Shown: positions 38,888-46,652 of the stretch, in pieces | Numbering within the stretch: position 1 is the first letter of the stretch | How the letters are laid out: every line of letters begins with the position of its first letter | Assembly: GCA_016791475.1 (NCBI GenBank) | Contig: JAEUWI010000004.1 | Span: 124,001-188,000 of the forward strand | DNA: 64,000 nt | Origin: Candidatus Hydrogenedentota bacterium | GTDB taxonomy: Bacteria > Hydrogenedentota > Hydrogenedentia > Hydrogenedentales > JAEUWI01 | Reading direction: 5' to 3' | The notes under the pieces: model-generated | Seen by the model: only the letters and a program-made list of their open reading frames with translations | Database searches by the model: none | What the model was told of the DNA's origin: nothing | Position numbers and translations under genes: made by a program

Positions 38888-39373
38888 TCAGAGCACCGTG
38901 GGCTTGTCGTCCCCGATCGACTTTGCGGTGTCGGGCTTGCGCGTTTCCTGCATCATTTTCTTAATCAGGTAATACCCGGCGCAGAGCGCTATCACAAGCG
39001 TCGCTATGCTGAAGTTCATCATGGGCTCAACCTCTTTGTAGTCGATGATGATGATCTTGCGCGATACGGCGACGATAGCCACAAGCATGACGACTTCGAC
39101 GTGCACGGTGTTCTCTTCGAGATAGATGCGGATGGTTTCGAAGAGCTCCAGGCCGATGAGCACCATGAGGAAGAAGCCGAAAATCTCCAGGAGATTGTCG
39201 ATATCCAGAAACAAGAATGGCGGGGCAACAATCTGCTCATACATGATAATGCCCAGCTCGACGGTGGATATGACAATCGTGATGAGCATCATCCCGAGCA
39301 GTGAAAGCACCACGGCCCGTTCGATTATGCGAATTCCGATCATGAGGATGGCTTCAAAGCGATTCTGTTCCAT
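38888..39373 (-). CDS. PsiE-like membrane protein
   Basis: 161 aa with four transmembrane helices. EIFGFFLMVLIGLELFETIRIYLEENTVHVEVVMLVAIVAVSRKIIIID is the PsiE (phosphate-starvation-inducible) family core; length is usual. Role unknown. The acidic and basic C-terminal tail is cytoplasmic. Confidence 0.85.
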   Translation of the reverse strand: MEQNRFEAILMIGIRIIERAVVLSLLGMMLITIVISTVELGIIMYEQIVAPPFLFLDIDNLLEIFGFFLMVLIGLELFETIRIYLEENTVHVEVVMLVAIVAVSRKIIIIDYKEVEPMMNFSIATLVIALCAGYYLIKKMMQETRKPDTAKSIGDDKPTVL

Positions 39374-39631
39374 TATTTCCTATCTCCCGTGAGACCTTGA
39401 GCGGAGAAGAGTACAGGAAGTACGGGGAGCCATTGCAAGGTTTCGCCGGATTTCCCCATTCAGCCCCCTGATTCCCTTCGTCCTGTTATGCTACTCTTGC
39501 TGCGGTGTGGATTTCCTCCTCCGGCGACGGTGGAGTTACGCGCCCTGTATCGTTACGCTTGCACAGTTCCGCGCGGCGCTGTCCGCGCGGCTCATGGGTC
39601 TACTTACATCAAGAGGGGTGGAAATATTCAT

Positions 39632-40816
39632 ATGAAGCCAGAAGAACAGGACGGATCGGAGACCGAAGCGCGCGGTGTGCGCGAAGATGCCTTTGACGAC
39701 GTGTTCACCGGCAATCTCCCCACGGAGATCCCCGATCCCGTGGAGAATGACACGGATGACTGGGAAAATGCGCCCACCCGAGCCTTTTCCCTGCTGGATT
39801 CGGCCCCCGTACCCCATCCGACGGATCAGGCATTCCTGCTGACGCGCTCCGACGCGGAGCCCGAAACCATTTTCGACGCCGAATCCCGCGCAAACGCGCG
39901 CGCGCCCCGCGAAATGAAAATTGCCCGCGAAGGCGACGGAAAGAAGCTGCCGGAGGGCTATGTCATCAATGAACGCTTCGAGATCCGGCGTTGCCTGGGC
40001 TCCGGGCGCGTGGGCACGGTCTATCTCGTGGATGATCTGCGCCTGAAGGACAAGAAGGCCCTGAAATTGATGCATCCGGCGCTGATCGACAGCGAGGAGG
40101 CCTCCAGACGCTTTATCGCCGAAATCAAGACCCTGCAGGGCCTCTCCCACGAGCACATCGTACGCGTTTACGACTTCGGTCTCACGGAGCCGGGCGGTCT
40201 TTCTTTTTTCACAATGGAGTTCGTGGACGGCATCTCGCTGGCCCAGCTCTTGAAGAAGAAGGGCGGTCGGCTTCCCGTGGACAAGGCGCTCGGCCTGATT
40301 GCCCAGGTACTCGACACCCTGGCCTATGCCCACGAACACGGTACCCACCGCCACCTCACCCCCATCAATGTGATGGTCCGCGCAACCGGGCGAATCGCCT
40401 TGCTCAACTTCGGCCTCTCCACCACCCACAGCAGCTCCGGTCTGCCCGTGGAGCAGACCCACTTCGAACTGGACTACTACCAGGCGCCGGAGCAACGCGA
40501 AAATGCCGGCGCCGTCGACACCCGGACCGACCTCTACGCTGTGAGCGCGATTCTTTACCAGATGCTCTGCGGTGAAGTGCCGCTGACCGATGCCCTGCCC
40601 CCCTCGCGTGTGCACCCGGAGGTGCCCCGTTCCCTGGACCGGGTGGTGATGCGGGGCCTGGCCGAGAAACCGGAGGATCGCTTCCAGTCCGCCTCAGAAA
40701 TGAAGGAGGCCCTGGAGCGGGCCGGGCGCGCGCGGAAATCATCCGTGCTGTGGGTGGGCCTCGGTATACTGGGACTGCTGGCCGGGGCCGCCGCGGCGTG
40801 GTTCCTCCTCGGCTGA
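39632..40816 (+). CDS. Tail-anchored serine/threonine pseudokinase
   Basis: 394 aa from ATG 39632. An acidic disordered N-terminus (1-105) precedes a protein-kinase fold: glycine loop LGSGRVGTVYLV, K145 in KALKLMHP, EHIVRVYDF, and a C-terminal helix (VLWVGLGILGLLAGAAAAWFLLG) anchoring it in the membrane. The catalytic loop reads HRHLTPIN instead of HRDLKPEN (D241 is His), and the metal-binding DFG is NFG (N259). Two residues needed for phosphotransfer are therefore absent, while the ATP lysine remains. Likely a binding or signalling pseudokinase. Confidence 0.88.
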   Translation: MKPEEQDGSETEARGVREDAFDDVFTGNLPTEIPDPVENDTDDWENAPTRAFSLLDSAPVPHPTDQAFLLTRSDAEPETIFDAESRANARAPREMKIAREGDGKKLPEGYVINERFEIRRCLGSGRVGTVYLVDDLRLKDKKALKLMHPALIDSEEASRRFIAEIKTLQGLSHEHIVRVYDFGLTEPGGLSFFTMEFVDGISLAQLLKKKGGRLPVDKALGLIAQVLDTLAYAHEHGTHRHLTPINVMVRATGRIALLNFGLSTTHSSSGLPVEQTHFELDYYQAPEQRENAGAVDTRTDLYAVSAILYQMLCGEVPLTDALPPSRVHPEVPRSLDRVVMRGLAEKPEDRFQSASEMKEALERAGRARKSSVLWVGLGILGLLAGAAAAWFLLG

Positions 40817-40829
40817 TACCCCAGTGAAA

Positions 40830-40858
40830 TTGAAGGGGGCGGCGGCGGTGCGTATACT
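40830..40858 (+). promoter_or_regulatory. Sigma70-type promoter for the methyltransferase/exonuclease gene
   Basis: TTGAAG (40830-40835), 17-nt spacer, TATACT (40853-40858), about 70 nt before ATG 40934. Confidence 0.6.
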
Positions 40859-40933
40859 GTCTCCGGGACGCTTTCGCGCGCCCCACCGAAGAACTATTGC
40901 GACCTATCCATACCGAGTTGACGCCCGTCCGCC

Positions 40934-42001
40934 ATGCACGAATTCTCCACAGAACCCTCTATACAACGCCCGGTCCGGGCCCGCACCGAAGCCGCCCCCG
41001 CTATCCAGCGCATGGTGGAAGCCCAGCTCATCAACCCAAAACACGAAATCCTGGTCTTCGGCTGCGGACGTGGAATCGATGTGGCCTGGCTCCAGCGGCG
41101 AAAGTTCGATGTGCGGGGCTATGACCCCCATGTGCCCTTTGGATTCAGCCAGACTCCAACGGACAAATTCGACCTGGTGATGATGGTCTATCTGATGACG
41201 CGCCTGAAGACCGACGATGCCCGAAAGGCGGCCATCGCCCAGGCCTTCGCCCATGTGCGCCCCGGAGGCCACCTGCTGATCGCCAGCCGGCATTGGGCTC
41301 AGTTCTCCGGCGGCGGCGCGGGAGAAGAAGCCGGGCTGGCCTATTTCACCGAGCTCCTGGAGCGCTGCGACACCGACCAGATCGGCGCGCTCGCCATCAA
41401 ATCCGAGGACAACGCCCTCGCCATCATGGCCCGGCGCGCCGGCACCTATCGGCCCCGATTCCCCATCGCCTGGGTGGACGACCCCGCCGAGATGGCGCGC
41501 GTCTGCGATTCACTCCGCGGCGAGGCCATGGTCGCGCTCGACGTGGAAACGACCCTCGACGAGCCCCGCGTCCTCTGCACCGTCCAGTTGGGCATCGCCA
41601 ATCAGTCGTGGATCATTGATGCCCTCGCGATGAAAGACTTGTCGCCCCTTAAGGCCCTCATGGAAGACGACAATGTCGAAAAGGTCATCCACAATGCCTT
41701 CTTCGAAGAGCAGATGCTCGGAAAGCACGGTATCCGCATTCACAACGTATTCGACACGCTGCACCACTCCCGGAGCAAACACAAAAAATCGCCCGGGCTC
41801 AGCCATAAGCTCGGCGATGTGTGTGAACGTGAACTCGGTATCTATCTGGACAAGTCCAACCAGACTTCCGACTGGACCCTCCGCCCCCTCGCCGAAGACC
41901 AACTGCTCTATGCGGCCATTGACGTCGAGGTGCTTGTCGATCTCTATCCTGTTTTCAAACCCCCGAAGCCCCCCGTCAATCTGGAGCTCTTTCTGGGCTG
42001 A
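40934..42001 (+). CDS. Methyltransferase-like / RNase-D-like 3'-5' exonuclease fusion
   Basis: 355 aa. Residues 30-150 are a class I methyltransferase-like domain: VFGCGRGIDVAWLQRRKFDVRGYDPH with the SAM-binding glycines, and VMMVYLMTRLKTDDARKAAIAQAFAHVRPGGHLLIASR. The layout resembles methyltransferases linked to DNA phosphorothioation systems. Residues 190-350 are a DEDDy exonuclease: D203 and E205 in ALDVETT, E258 in HNAFFEEQML where Asp is usual, Y326 and D330 in YAAIDVEVL. Cytoplasmic. No dnd or restriction genes adjoin it. Both halves are clear; the joining is what is odd. Confidence 0.85.
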   Translation: MHEFSTEPSIQRPVRARTEAAPAIQRMVEAQLINPKHEILVFGCGRGIDVAWLQRRKFDVRGYDPHVPFGFSQTPTDKFDLVMMVYLMTRLKTDDARKAAIAQAFAHVRPGGHLLIASRHWAQFSGGGAGEEAGLAYFTELLERCDTDQIGALAIKSEDNALAIMARRAGTYRPRFPIAWVDDPAEMARVCDSLRGEAMVALDVETTLDEPRVLCTVQLGIANQSWIIDALAMKDLSPLKALMEDDNVEKVIHNAFFEEQMLGKHGIRIHNVFDTLHHSRSKHKKSPGLSHKLGDVCERELGIYLDKSNQTSDWTLRPLAEDQLLYAAIDVEVLVDLYPVFKPPKPPVNLELFLG

Positions 42002-42027
42002 AGCAGTGTATCGAGTGTGAGAAGCGC

Positions 42028-42207
42028 CTAGGCCCCCACGGGTTGCACAAGATCCGCGCGCTGCCGCTCGATCGCCATCGCCGCCACGGAAGCCTTCAGG
42101 CAAACCGGGCAGTACGTGTGGCTCACATCCGTCCGATGAATTCGATCTTCAAGTTTCCAGGTCTCGTCTTCCTTGACCTTTTTGCAAACACAGCATTGAA
42201 GTGTCAT
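42028..42207 (-). CDS. Small zinc-ribbon-like protein
   Basis: 59 aa, below the usual length cut-off. ATG 42207 is preceded by AGGAGG at 7 nt, one of the best ribosome sites here. MTLQCCVCKKVKEDETWKLE begins with a CxxC, and CPVC follows at about residue 33, a C4 zinc-ribbon arrangement. Its 3' end converges with the methyltransferase/exonuclease gene, 26 bp away. No family name is certain. Confidence 0.7.
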   Translation of the reverse strand: MTLQCCVCKKVKEDETWKLEDRIHRTDVSHTYCPVCLKASVAAMAIERQRADLVQPVGA

Positions 42208-42322
42208 AGTCTGGACCTCCTTGTCCGGTTGTCTTACCTGCTATTTTCTTCGGCAACCGCGCCAGGAACTTGAGCCACACCAAGCCCCGGATAACCACAA
42301 ATCAGGCCAGGAACCCCACAGC

Positions 42323-42757
42323 ATGGAAAATCTCCCCCACCTGCCCCTGCCTCCAAGCCACGAACGTGACTGGCACCAGGCACTTATGGACCTCGCCCGC
42401 TACCTCAGAACGCCCGAAGGATGCCCCTGGGACCAGCAGCAGACGGCCCGTTCTTTCGCCGAGTTCCACGTCGAAGAAAGTGCCGAATATGTCGAGGCTC
42501 TCGATGGCGACGACCACCACCACATGGCCGAAGAGTGCGGTGATGCCCTCTTTACCCTCCTCGCCAGCGTGGCGGCGGCGGAGGCCGAAGGCCTCTTTAC
42601 CTATGAGGAGATGCTCCGAAGCGCCCACGAAAAGATGATCCGACGCCATGACCACGTCTTCGGCGCGGAGAAAGCTCAGACTCCGGAAGAAGCCATGGAA
42701 GCCTGGGAACGAAGCAAAGCCGCCGAACGCGCCAGAAAGGCGGGCGACCACCCCTGA
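42323..42757 (+). CDS. mazG: MazG-family nucleotide pyrophosphohydrolase
   Basis: 144 aa from ATG 42323. A single MazG domain: LRTPEGCPWDQQQTARSFAEFHVEESAEYVEALD and HHHMAEECGDALFTLLASVAAAEAEG contain the EExxE and ExxD metal-binding acids. Hydrolyses (d)NTPs to NMP and PPi, house-cleaning of altered nucleotides or ppGpp control. E. coli MazG has two such domains; this is the one-domain type. Confidence 0.92.
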   Translation: MENLPHLPLPPSHERDWHQALMDLARYLRTPEGCPWDQQQTARSFAEFHVEESAEYVEALDGDDHHHMAEECGDALFTLLASVAAAEAEGLFTYEEMLRSAHEKMIRRHDHVFGAEKAQTPEEAMEAWERSKAAERARKAGDHP

Positions 42758-42944
42758 ACACAGGAGAATCTCCGCGCCACGGAAAGTGCGGATCCCCCGA
42801 ATATTGATTCCTATTCGAGATAAGCTCGAAATCCCTGAAAAAATGGTGTATCATGGTCGCCAGGATGAGAGACAGGGGCTGCGCCGAAACACGCGGACCC
42901 GCACGTCAGTTTGAGCTATCGAATTACGAGGAAAGGACTTGGGA

Positions 42945-43838
42945 ATGAAGTTCAAGGTCGAAGGTATTATCTCCGCCATGGTGACCCCGTTTACCACGGG
43001 CGGCGAATTCGTCGATTTCGACAAGGTCGCCCCGCTGGCGGCCCATCTGGAAAAAAAGGGCGCAGGCGGTCTCTTCCCCTGTGGAACCACCGGTGAAGGG
43101 CTCCTCTGCTCCACCGAGGAACGAAAAACCATCCTCGAAGAAGTCGTGGGGGCCGTCACAAAGAAATGCCGCGTCATCGCCCACACCGGCGCTTTCGACA
43201 CCGCGACCACGGTCGAACTCACCCGCCACGCACAAAAAGCGGGTGCCGCAGCGGCAGCCGTCGTCGCCCCCGGATTCTACGGGTACGACGCCCGCGCACT
43301 GCAAGCTTTCTACGAGACCGTTGCCGACGCCGTGCCCGGGTTCCCCGTTCTCCTGTACAACATCCCCAGTTGCGCCAAGAACGAGCTCTCCGCCGACCTC
43401 ATCAAGACGCTCGCCTCCTCCCGCGAAAACATCGTCGGCATCAAGGACAGCTCCGGAAGCATGACCTTCCTGACCCGCCTCTTCAACGAATGCCCCAAAG
43501 ACTTCGCCATCATTAACGGCGCGGACGAACACGGCTTTCAGGCGATCCTTGCCGGATGCAAAGCCGTCGTCTCCGGCTCCTCAAACGCCTATATCGACAT
43601 CTACGTAGACATCTACAATCAGATCAAGAAGGGCAACCTCAAGAAAGCCTGGCAATCCCAGCTCAAACTCGAAAAGGCCTGCCGCCTCTTCACCTATGGC
43701 GGCGGACTCGCCGGCCTCAAGCACATCATGAAGTTCCGCACCCTCGACGCCGGCTTCGTTCGCCCCCCGCAGCGCGAGCTCGACAACGCCGAGAAGAAGC
43801 GCATAGAAACCGGCCTCAGCGAACAGGGCCTCATCTAA
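42945..43838 (+). CDS. Dihydrodipicolinate synthase/N-acetylneuraminate lyase family protein
   Basis: 297 aa from ATG 42945 (AGGA 9 nt upstream); TTG 42939 is a weaker start. A TIM barrel of class I aldolase type: FPCGTTGEG (carboxylate binding), YNIPS with the catalytic tyrosine, and Schiff-base lysine in GIKDSSG. Could be DapA (lysine and peptidoglycan route) or a related keto-acid aldolase; Arg and other DapA specifics are not decisive. A terminator follows. Confidence 0.92.
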   Translation: MKFKVEGIISAMVTPFTTGGEFVDFDKVAPLAAHLEKKGAGGLFPCGTTGEGLLCSTEERKTILEEVVGAVTKKCRVIAHTGAFDTATTVELTRHAQKAGAAAAAVVAPGFYGYDARALQAFYETVADAVPGFPVLLYNIPSCAKNELSADLIKTLASSRENIVGIKDSSGSMTFLTRLFNECPKDFAIINGADEHGFQAILAGCKAVVSGSSNAYIDIYVDIYNQIKKGNLKKAWQSQLKLEKACRLFTYGGGLAGLKHIMKFRTLDAGFVRPPQRELDNAEKKRIETGLSEQGLI

Positions 43839-43868
43839 ACAACACAACCCGAAAACCAGACGACGTCC

Positions 43869-43903
43869 AATCCCCCGGCTGAAACCAGCGCGGGGGATTT
43901 TTC
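43869..43903 (+). terminator. Rho-independent terminator
   Basis: Stem AATCCCCCG (43869-43877), loop, stem CGGGGGATT (43891-43899), then TTTT. Follows the DapA-family gene. Confidence 0.88.
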
Positions 43904-44348
43904 ATATGATAAGGGGAGCGATCAGACCTGGCGCGCCGGTGTGCCCCGCACAAAGATATGGGCGTGCCCATACCCGGCCCGCCGAAAACCAACACCGAAG
44001 CGTTCACGGAACTCGTCCAGAAAATCTCACAACGCGCAATGCACGATGTTCCTTGCCCCGTTGACGAGATGCCGCGTCGTATAGCCGTGCCGTCCCCGCC
44101 TCACCCCGGTAACACGGTCAGTCCCTTCCAAACACGCTGGGGCAATGTACGCGCCTTGGCGACAGGGCCGTTCCATGCGAAGGGCCAGCAAGGCACTCCT
44201 ATCAATCGGGAAGAACCGCCACGCCCATCGTGAACTTCAGTAGCCTGCGCTTACGTTTTGAATCTCGCCCATCGCGTCGCACGCGGCCCAGCCGCCCTCC
44301 ACCACACATTCGGGGCGGACGGCGGATCCGCCTCGCGCGGATTCCCCC
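43904..44348. other. Gap without a supported gene
   Basis: About 445 bp. A proline-rich open frame from 43958 exists but has no ribosome site and no recognisable family, so I do not call it. Confidence 0.45.
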
Positions 44349-44984
44349 CTATTGCTCCAGCAGCACCGCGATGTTCTCGTGCCCTTCGTGCCGGGCGGCA
44401 TCGGCCGCAGTCTCGCCGTTCTTGTTCTTGATGGTCTTGTCGGCGCCGCGCTCCATGAGCACGCGGACAACCGCGTCGCTGGCGTTGCGGGCCGCGCGGT
44501 GGAGCGCGGTGTCGCCGGTGTGGTTGACGGCATTCAGGTCGCCGCCCGCGTCGATAAGCTGGGCGACCTCCTCCGCGTCACCCCGGGCGGCCGCATAGTG
44601 GAGCGGCGTCCAGCCGGCCTGCGTGATGGCATTGACGCTTGCGCCGTGGGCCAGCAGAAAGGCCACATCCTGCTCGTGGCAGCGCGCGGCGGCAATATGG
44701 AGGGGCGTGAGTCCCCAGTCGTTGACGGCGTTGATATCGGCGCCCCGACTCAGGAGATATTCCATGATATCGGCGCTGCCCCAGGCCGCGGCGGAGTGGA
44801 GCGGCGTCATGCCGTGGTCGCCCCGCTGATTGACGGAGACGCCTTCATCCAGCAGCGCCGCGATGTCGTGGGGTTTGCCCTCGCTGGCCGCATCGTGGAT
44901 CGTCTCATAGCGGACTTCGGGGGTGACACATCCGCCGAAGGCGAGGAGGAGCCCGGCCAGACCGAAATTGCTGAGGTGCTTCAT
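44349..44984 (-). CDS. Ankyrin-repeat lipoprotein
   Basis: 211 aa. Start has AAAGGGA 5 nt upstream. Signal peptide MKHLSNFGLAGLLLAFGGC with the lipid cysteine at residue 19. The rest is five or so ankyrin repeats (HGMTPLHSAAAWGSADIMEYLLSRGADINAVN, WGLTPLHIAAARCHEQDVAFLLAHGASVNA, AGWTPLHYAAARGDAEEVAQLIDAGGDLNAVN, TGDTALHRAARN). A protein-binding scaffold at the envelope. Immediately upstream of the NapC-type cytochrome on the same strand's far side. Confidence 0.9.
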   Translation of the reverse strand: MKHLSNFGLAGLLLAFGGCVTPEVRYETIHDAASEGKPHDIAALLDEGVSVNQRGDHGMTPLHSAAAWGSADIMEYLLSRGADINAVNDWGLTPLHIAAARCHEQDVAFLLAHGASVNAITQAGWTPLHYAAARGDAEEVAQLIDAGGDLNAVNHTGDTALHRAARNASDAVVRVLMERGADKTIKNKNGETAADAARHEGHENIAVLLEQ

Positions 44985-45082
44985 CGTATTCCCTTTCGCC
45001 GCGCCCCGGGGAGCGCATTCATGTGGTCACGCGGAGACCCCGGCGCCCGCCTCCCAGGCCGGGCACCGGGGCTTGCTCTCTC

Positions 45083-46519
45083 CTACTGAATTCCGAGGGT
45101 CCCCAGAATCTCTGGATTCTCTTCCTGCCAGGACAGCACATTGTGGCAGATTGTGCAGTCCTGCGTGATCATGCGCCCGCCATCTTTGCTTGCGTGGCCG
45201 TCGTCATGGCAGCGGAAGCAGCCGTTGAACTGGGTATGCCCTTTTTGATCGGGATAGGTGCCCCAGGTGATACCCATCTGGGGGTAAATGTTCCGGGTGT
45301 AAATAGCCTGGATTTCGGCGATGGCCGCGTCGATCTGCGCTCCCTTGTCCGCCACGGCGTCCGTGTGGTTCGCCCCATAGAATTCCTTCACGTTGCCGGC
45401 GATAAATGCGACACCGTCTTCCGCCGTCGCCGCGCCTTCCAGCGCCGCCATGCCGGCCGTCTTGATGCCGGGCAGCGCAACGTCGATACGGCCCGCCTTC
45501 ATGGCCGCGTTCAGCGCGGGACCCGGCATCTCAAACTGATGGGTGGCGCGGTTGTGGCAGTCGGTACAGTCCATTTCGCGCATTTTCCTGGGGTCGACGG
45601 TCGCGGGGTCAAACTCGGCATCGGCGAAATACTCCGTCACCGTGCCGTCCTCCTCCGCCACCTTTACATACGGGATAGTCTCGCGCTTGTCGTCGGAAGC
45701 ATAATAAGAAACCTCCCGGCCGGGGCTCAGATGCCAGCTATGGATCCCCTTCTGCTGGGAACCGCGCCCGCCGATGTGCATCATCAGCACGGAACTGAGG
45801 GGCGTATTCGCGTCGTCCGCGGTGTAGTCGGTGGTGACCCGGAGGACGTCGCCCAGGTCCTCTTCAGGGTTGTGGCATTCGCCGCAGGTAAGCTCCGCGT
45901 CGGACAGATTGTGCACCGGCGTGGGAATTGGCCGGTCATAGGTGCCCGTGAGAACACCGTAAACCTGATTCAGACCGTTCACCTTCGCGTGCACAAGCGA
46001 AGGCAGTCCCGGGCCGATGTGACAGTCCACGCACTTCACGTTCGCGTGGGGCGAATTCTGGTGCGCCGTGAATTCGGGGGACATGACGCTGTGACAGGCC
46101 AGGCCGCAGAATTCCACCGACTCCATGTACACCATGCCCTCATAGCTCACGGCCGAAATAATGCCGAAGTTGGCCAGCGTGAGCACCACCACGATGGCAA
46201 AAAGCTTGCGAATGCGCGGGCTGTTAAAATCAAGATCGATGTGGGCCGGTTCGGAAGAATCCATTCTCCTGCGGCGGCGCCGGTCCACCCACCCGCCAAG
46301 GGGGATCAGCAGAAGGCCGCAGACAAATACCCCCGGCAGGATCATATAGGACAGAATGCCGATATACGGCGAAAGGGGCACGCCCACGAGCCCCATGATC
46401 AGGAAGCCGACAATGGCCGCGCCACTGACCGTGGTAAGGCTGCTGCCGAAGAGGGTGATCCAGTTGCGCCAGATCAAGTGGGTCAGCGCCCCGATCCAAC
46501 CTTTTTCCGCTTTGGCCAT
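45083..46519 (-). CDS. NapC/NirT-type membrane multiheme cytochrome c
   Basis: 478 aa from ATG 46519 (GGAG 6 nt upstream). Three N-terminal hydrophobic segments (to about residue 130) then a periplasmic domain with FCGLACHSVMSPEFTAHQNSPHANVKCVDCHIGPG; the first heme site is CX3CH, a form I recall in this family. Five CXXCH follow: CVDCH, CGECH, CTDCH, CFRCH, CTICH. Quinol dehydrogenases of this type oxidise the quinol pool and pass electrons to periplasmic cytochromes. It lies downstream of the decaheme gene after a very stable hairpin. Confidence 0.9.
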   Translation of the reverse strand: MAKAEKGWIGALTHLIWRNWITLFGSSLTTVSGAAIVGFLIMGLVGVPLSPYIGILSYMILPGVFVCGLLLIPLGGWVDRRRRRRMDSSEPAHIDLDFNSPRIRKLFAIVVVLTLANFGIISAVSYEGMVYMESVEFCGLACHSVMSPEFTAHQNSPHANVKCVDCHIGPGLPSLVHAKVNGLNQVYGVLTGTYDRPIPTPVHNLSDAELTCGECHNPEEDLGDVLRVTTDYTADDANTPLSSVLMMHIGGRGSQQKGIHSWHLSPGREVSYYASDDKRETIPYVKVAEEDGTVTEYFADAEFDPATVDPRKMREMDCTDCHNRATHQFEMPGPALNAAMKAGRIDVALPGIKTAGMAALEGAATAEDGVAFIAGNVKEFYGANHTDAVADKGAQIDAAIAEIQAIYTRNIYPQMGITWGTYPDQKGHTQFNGCFRCHDDGHASKDGGRMITQDCTICHNVLSWQEENPEILGTLGIQ

Positions 46520-46555
46520 GTTATTCTCCGCTCCGTACTGATGCTTACTTGTTCA

Positions 46556-46593
46556 ACCGGCGGGGAAGGTTGGGTACAACCTTCCCCGCCGGT
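46556..46593 (-). other. Very stable intercistronic hairpin
   Basis: ACCGGCGGGGAAGGTTG (46556-46572), 4-nt loop, and its complement (46577-46593): a 17-bp perfect stem between the decaheme and NapC-type genes. No T run follows on the minus strand, so it is more likely an mRNA stabiliser, processing site or partial terminator. Confidence 0.75.
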
Positions 46594-46652
46594 GCTGTCT
46601 CATGTCAACTTTCGGGTCATTCCGTTGGGCTGCCCTTCGGGCGGCCTGACGG

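Noticed and set aside
43958-44233. 91-aa proline-rich frame
   Set aside because: No ribosome site or family; could be a gene remnant but unsupported.
46556-46593. Hairpin as a true terminator
   Set aside because: No T run follows on the minus strand, so it is listed as a stable hairpin only.
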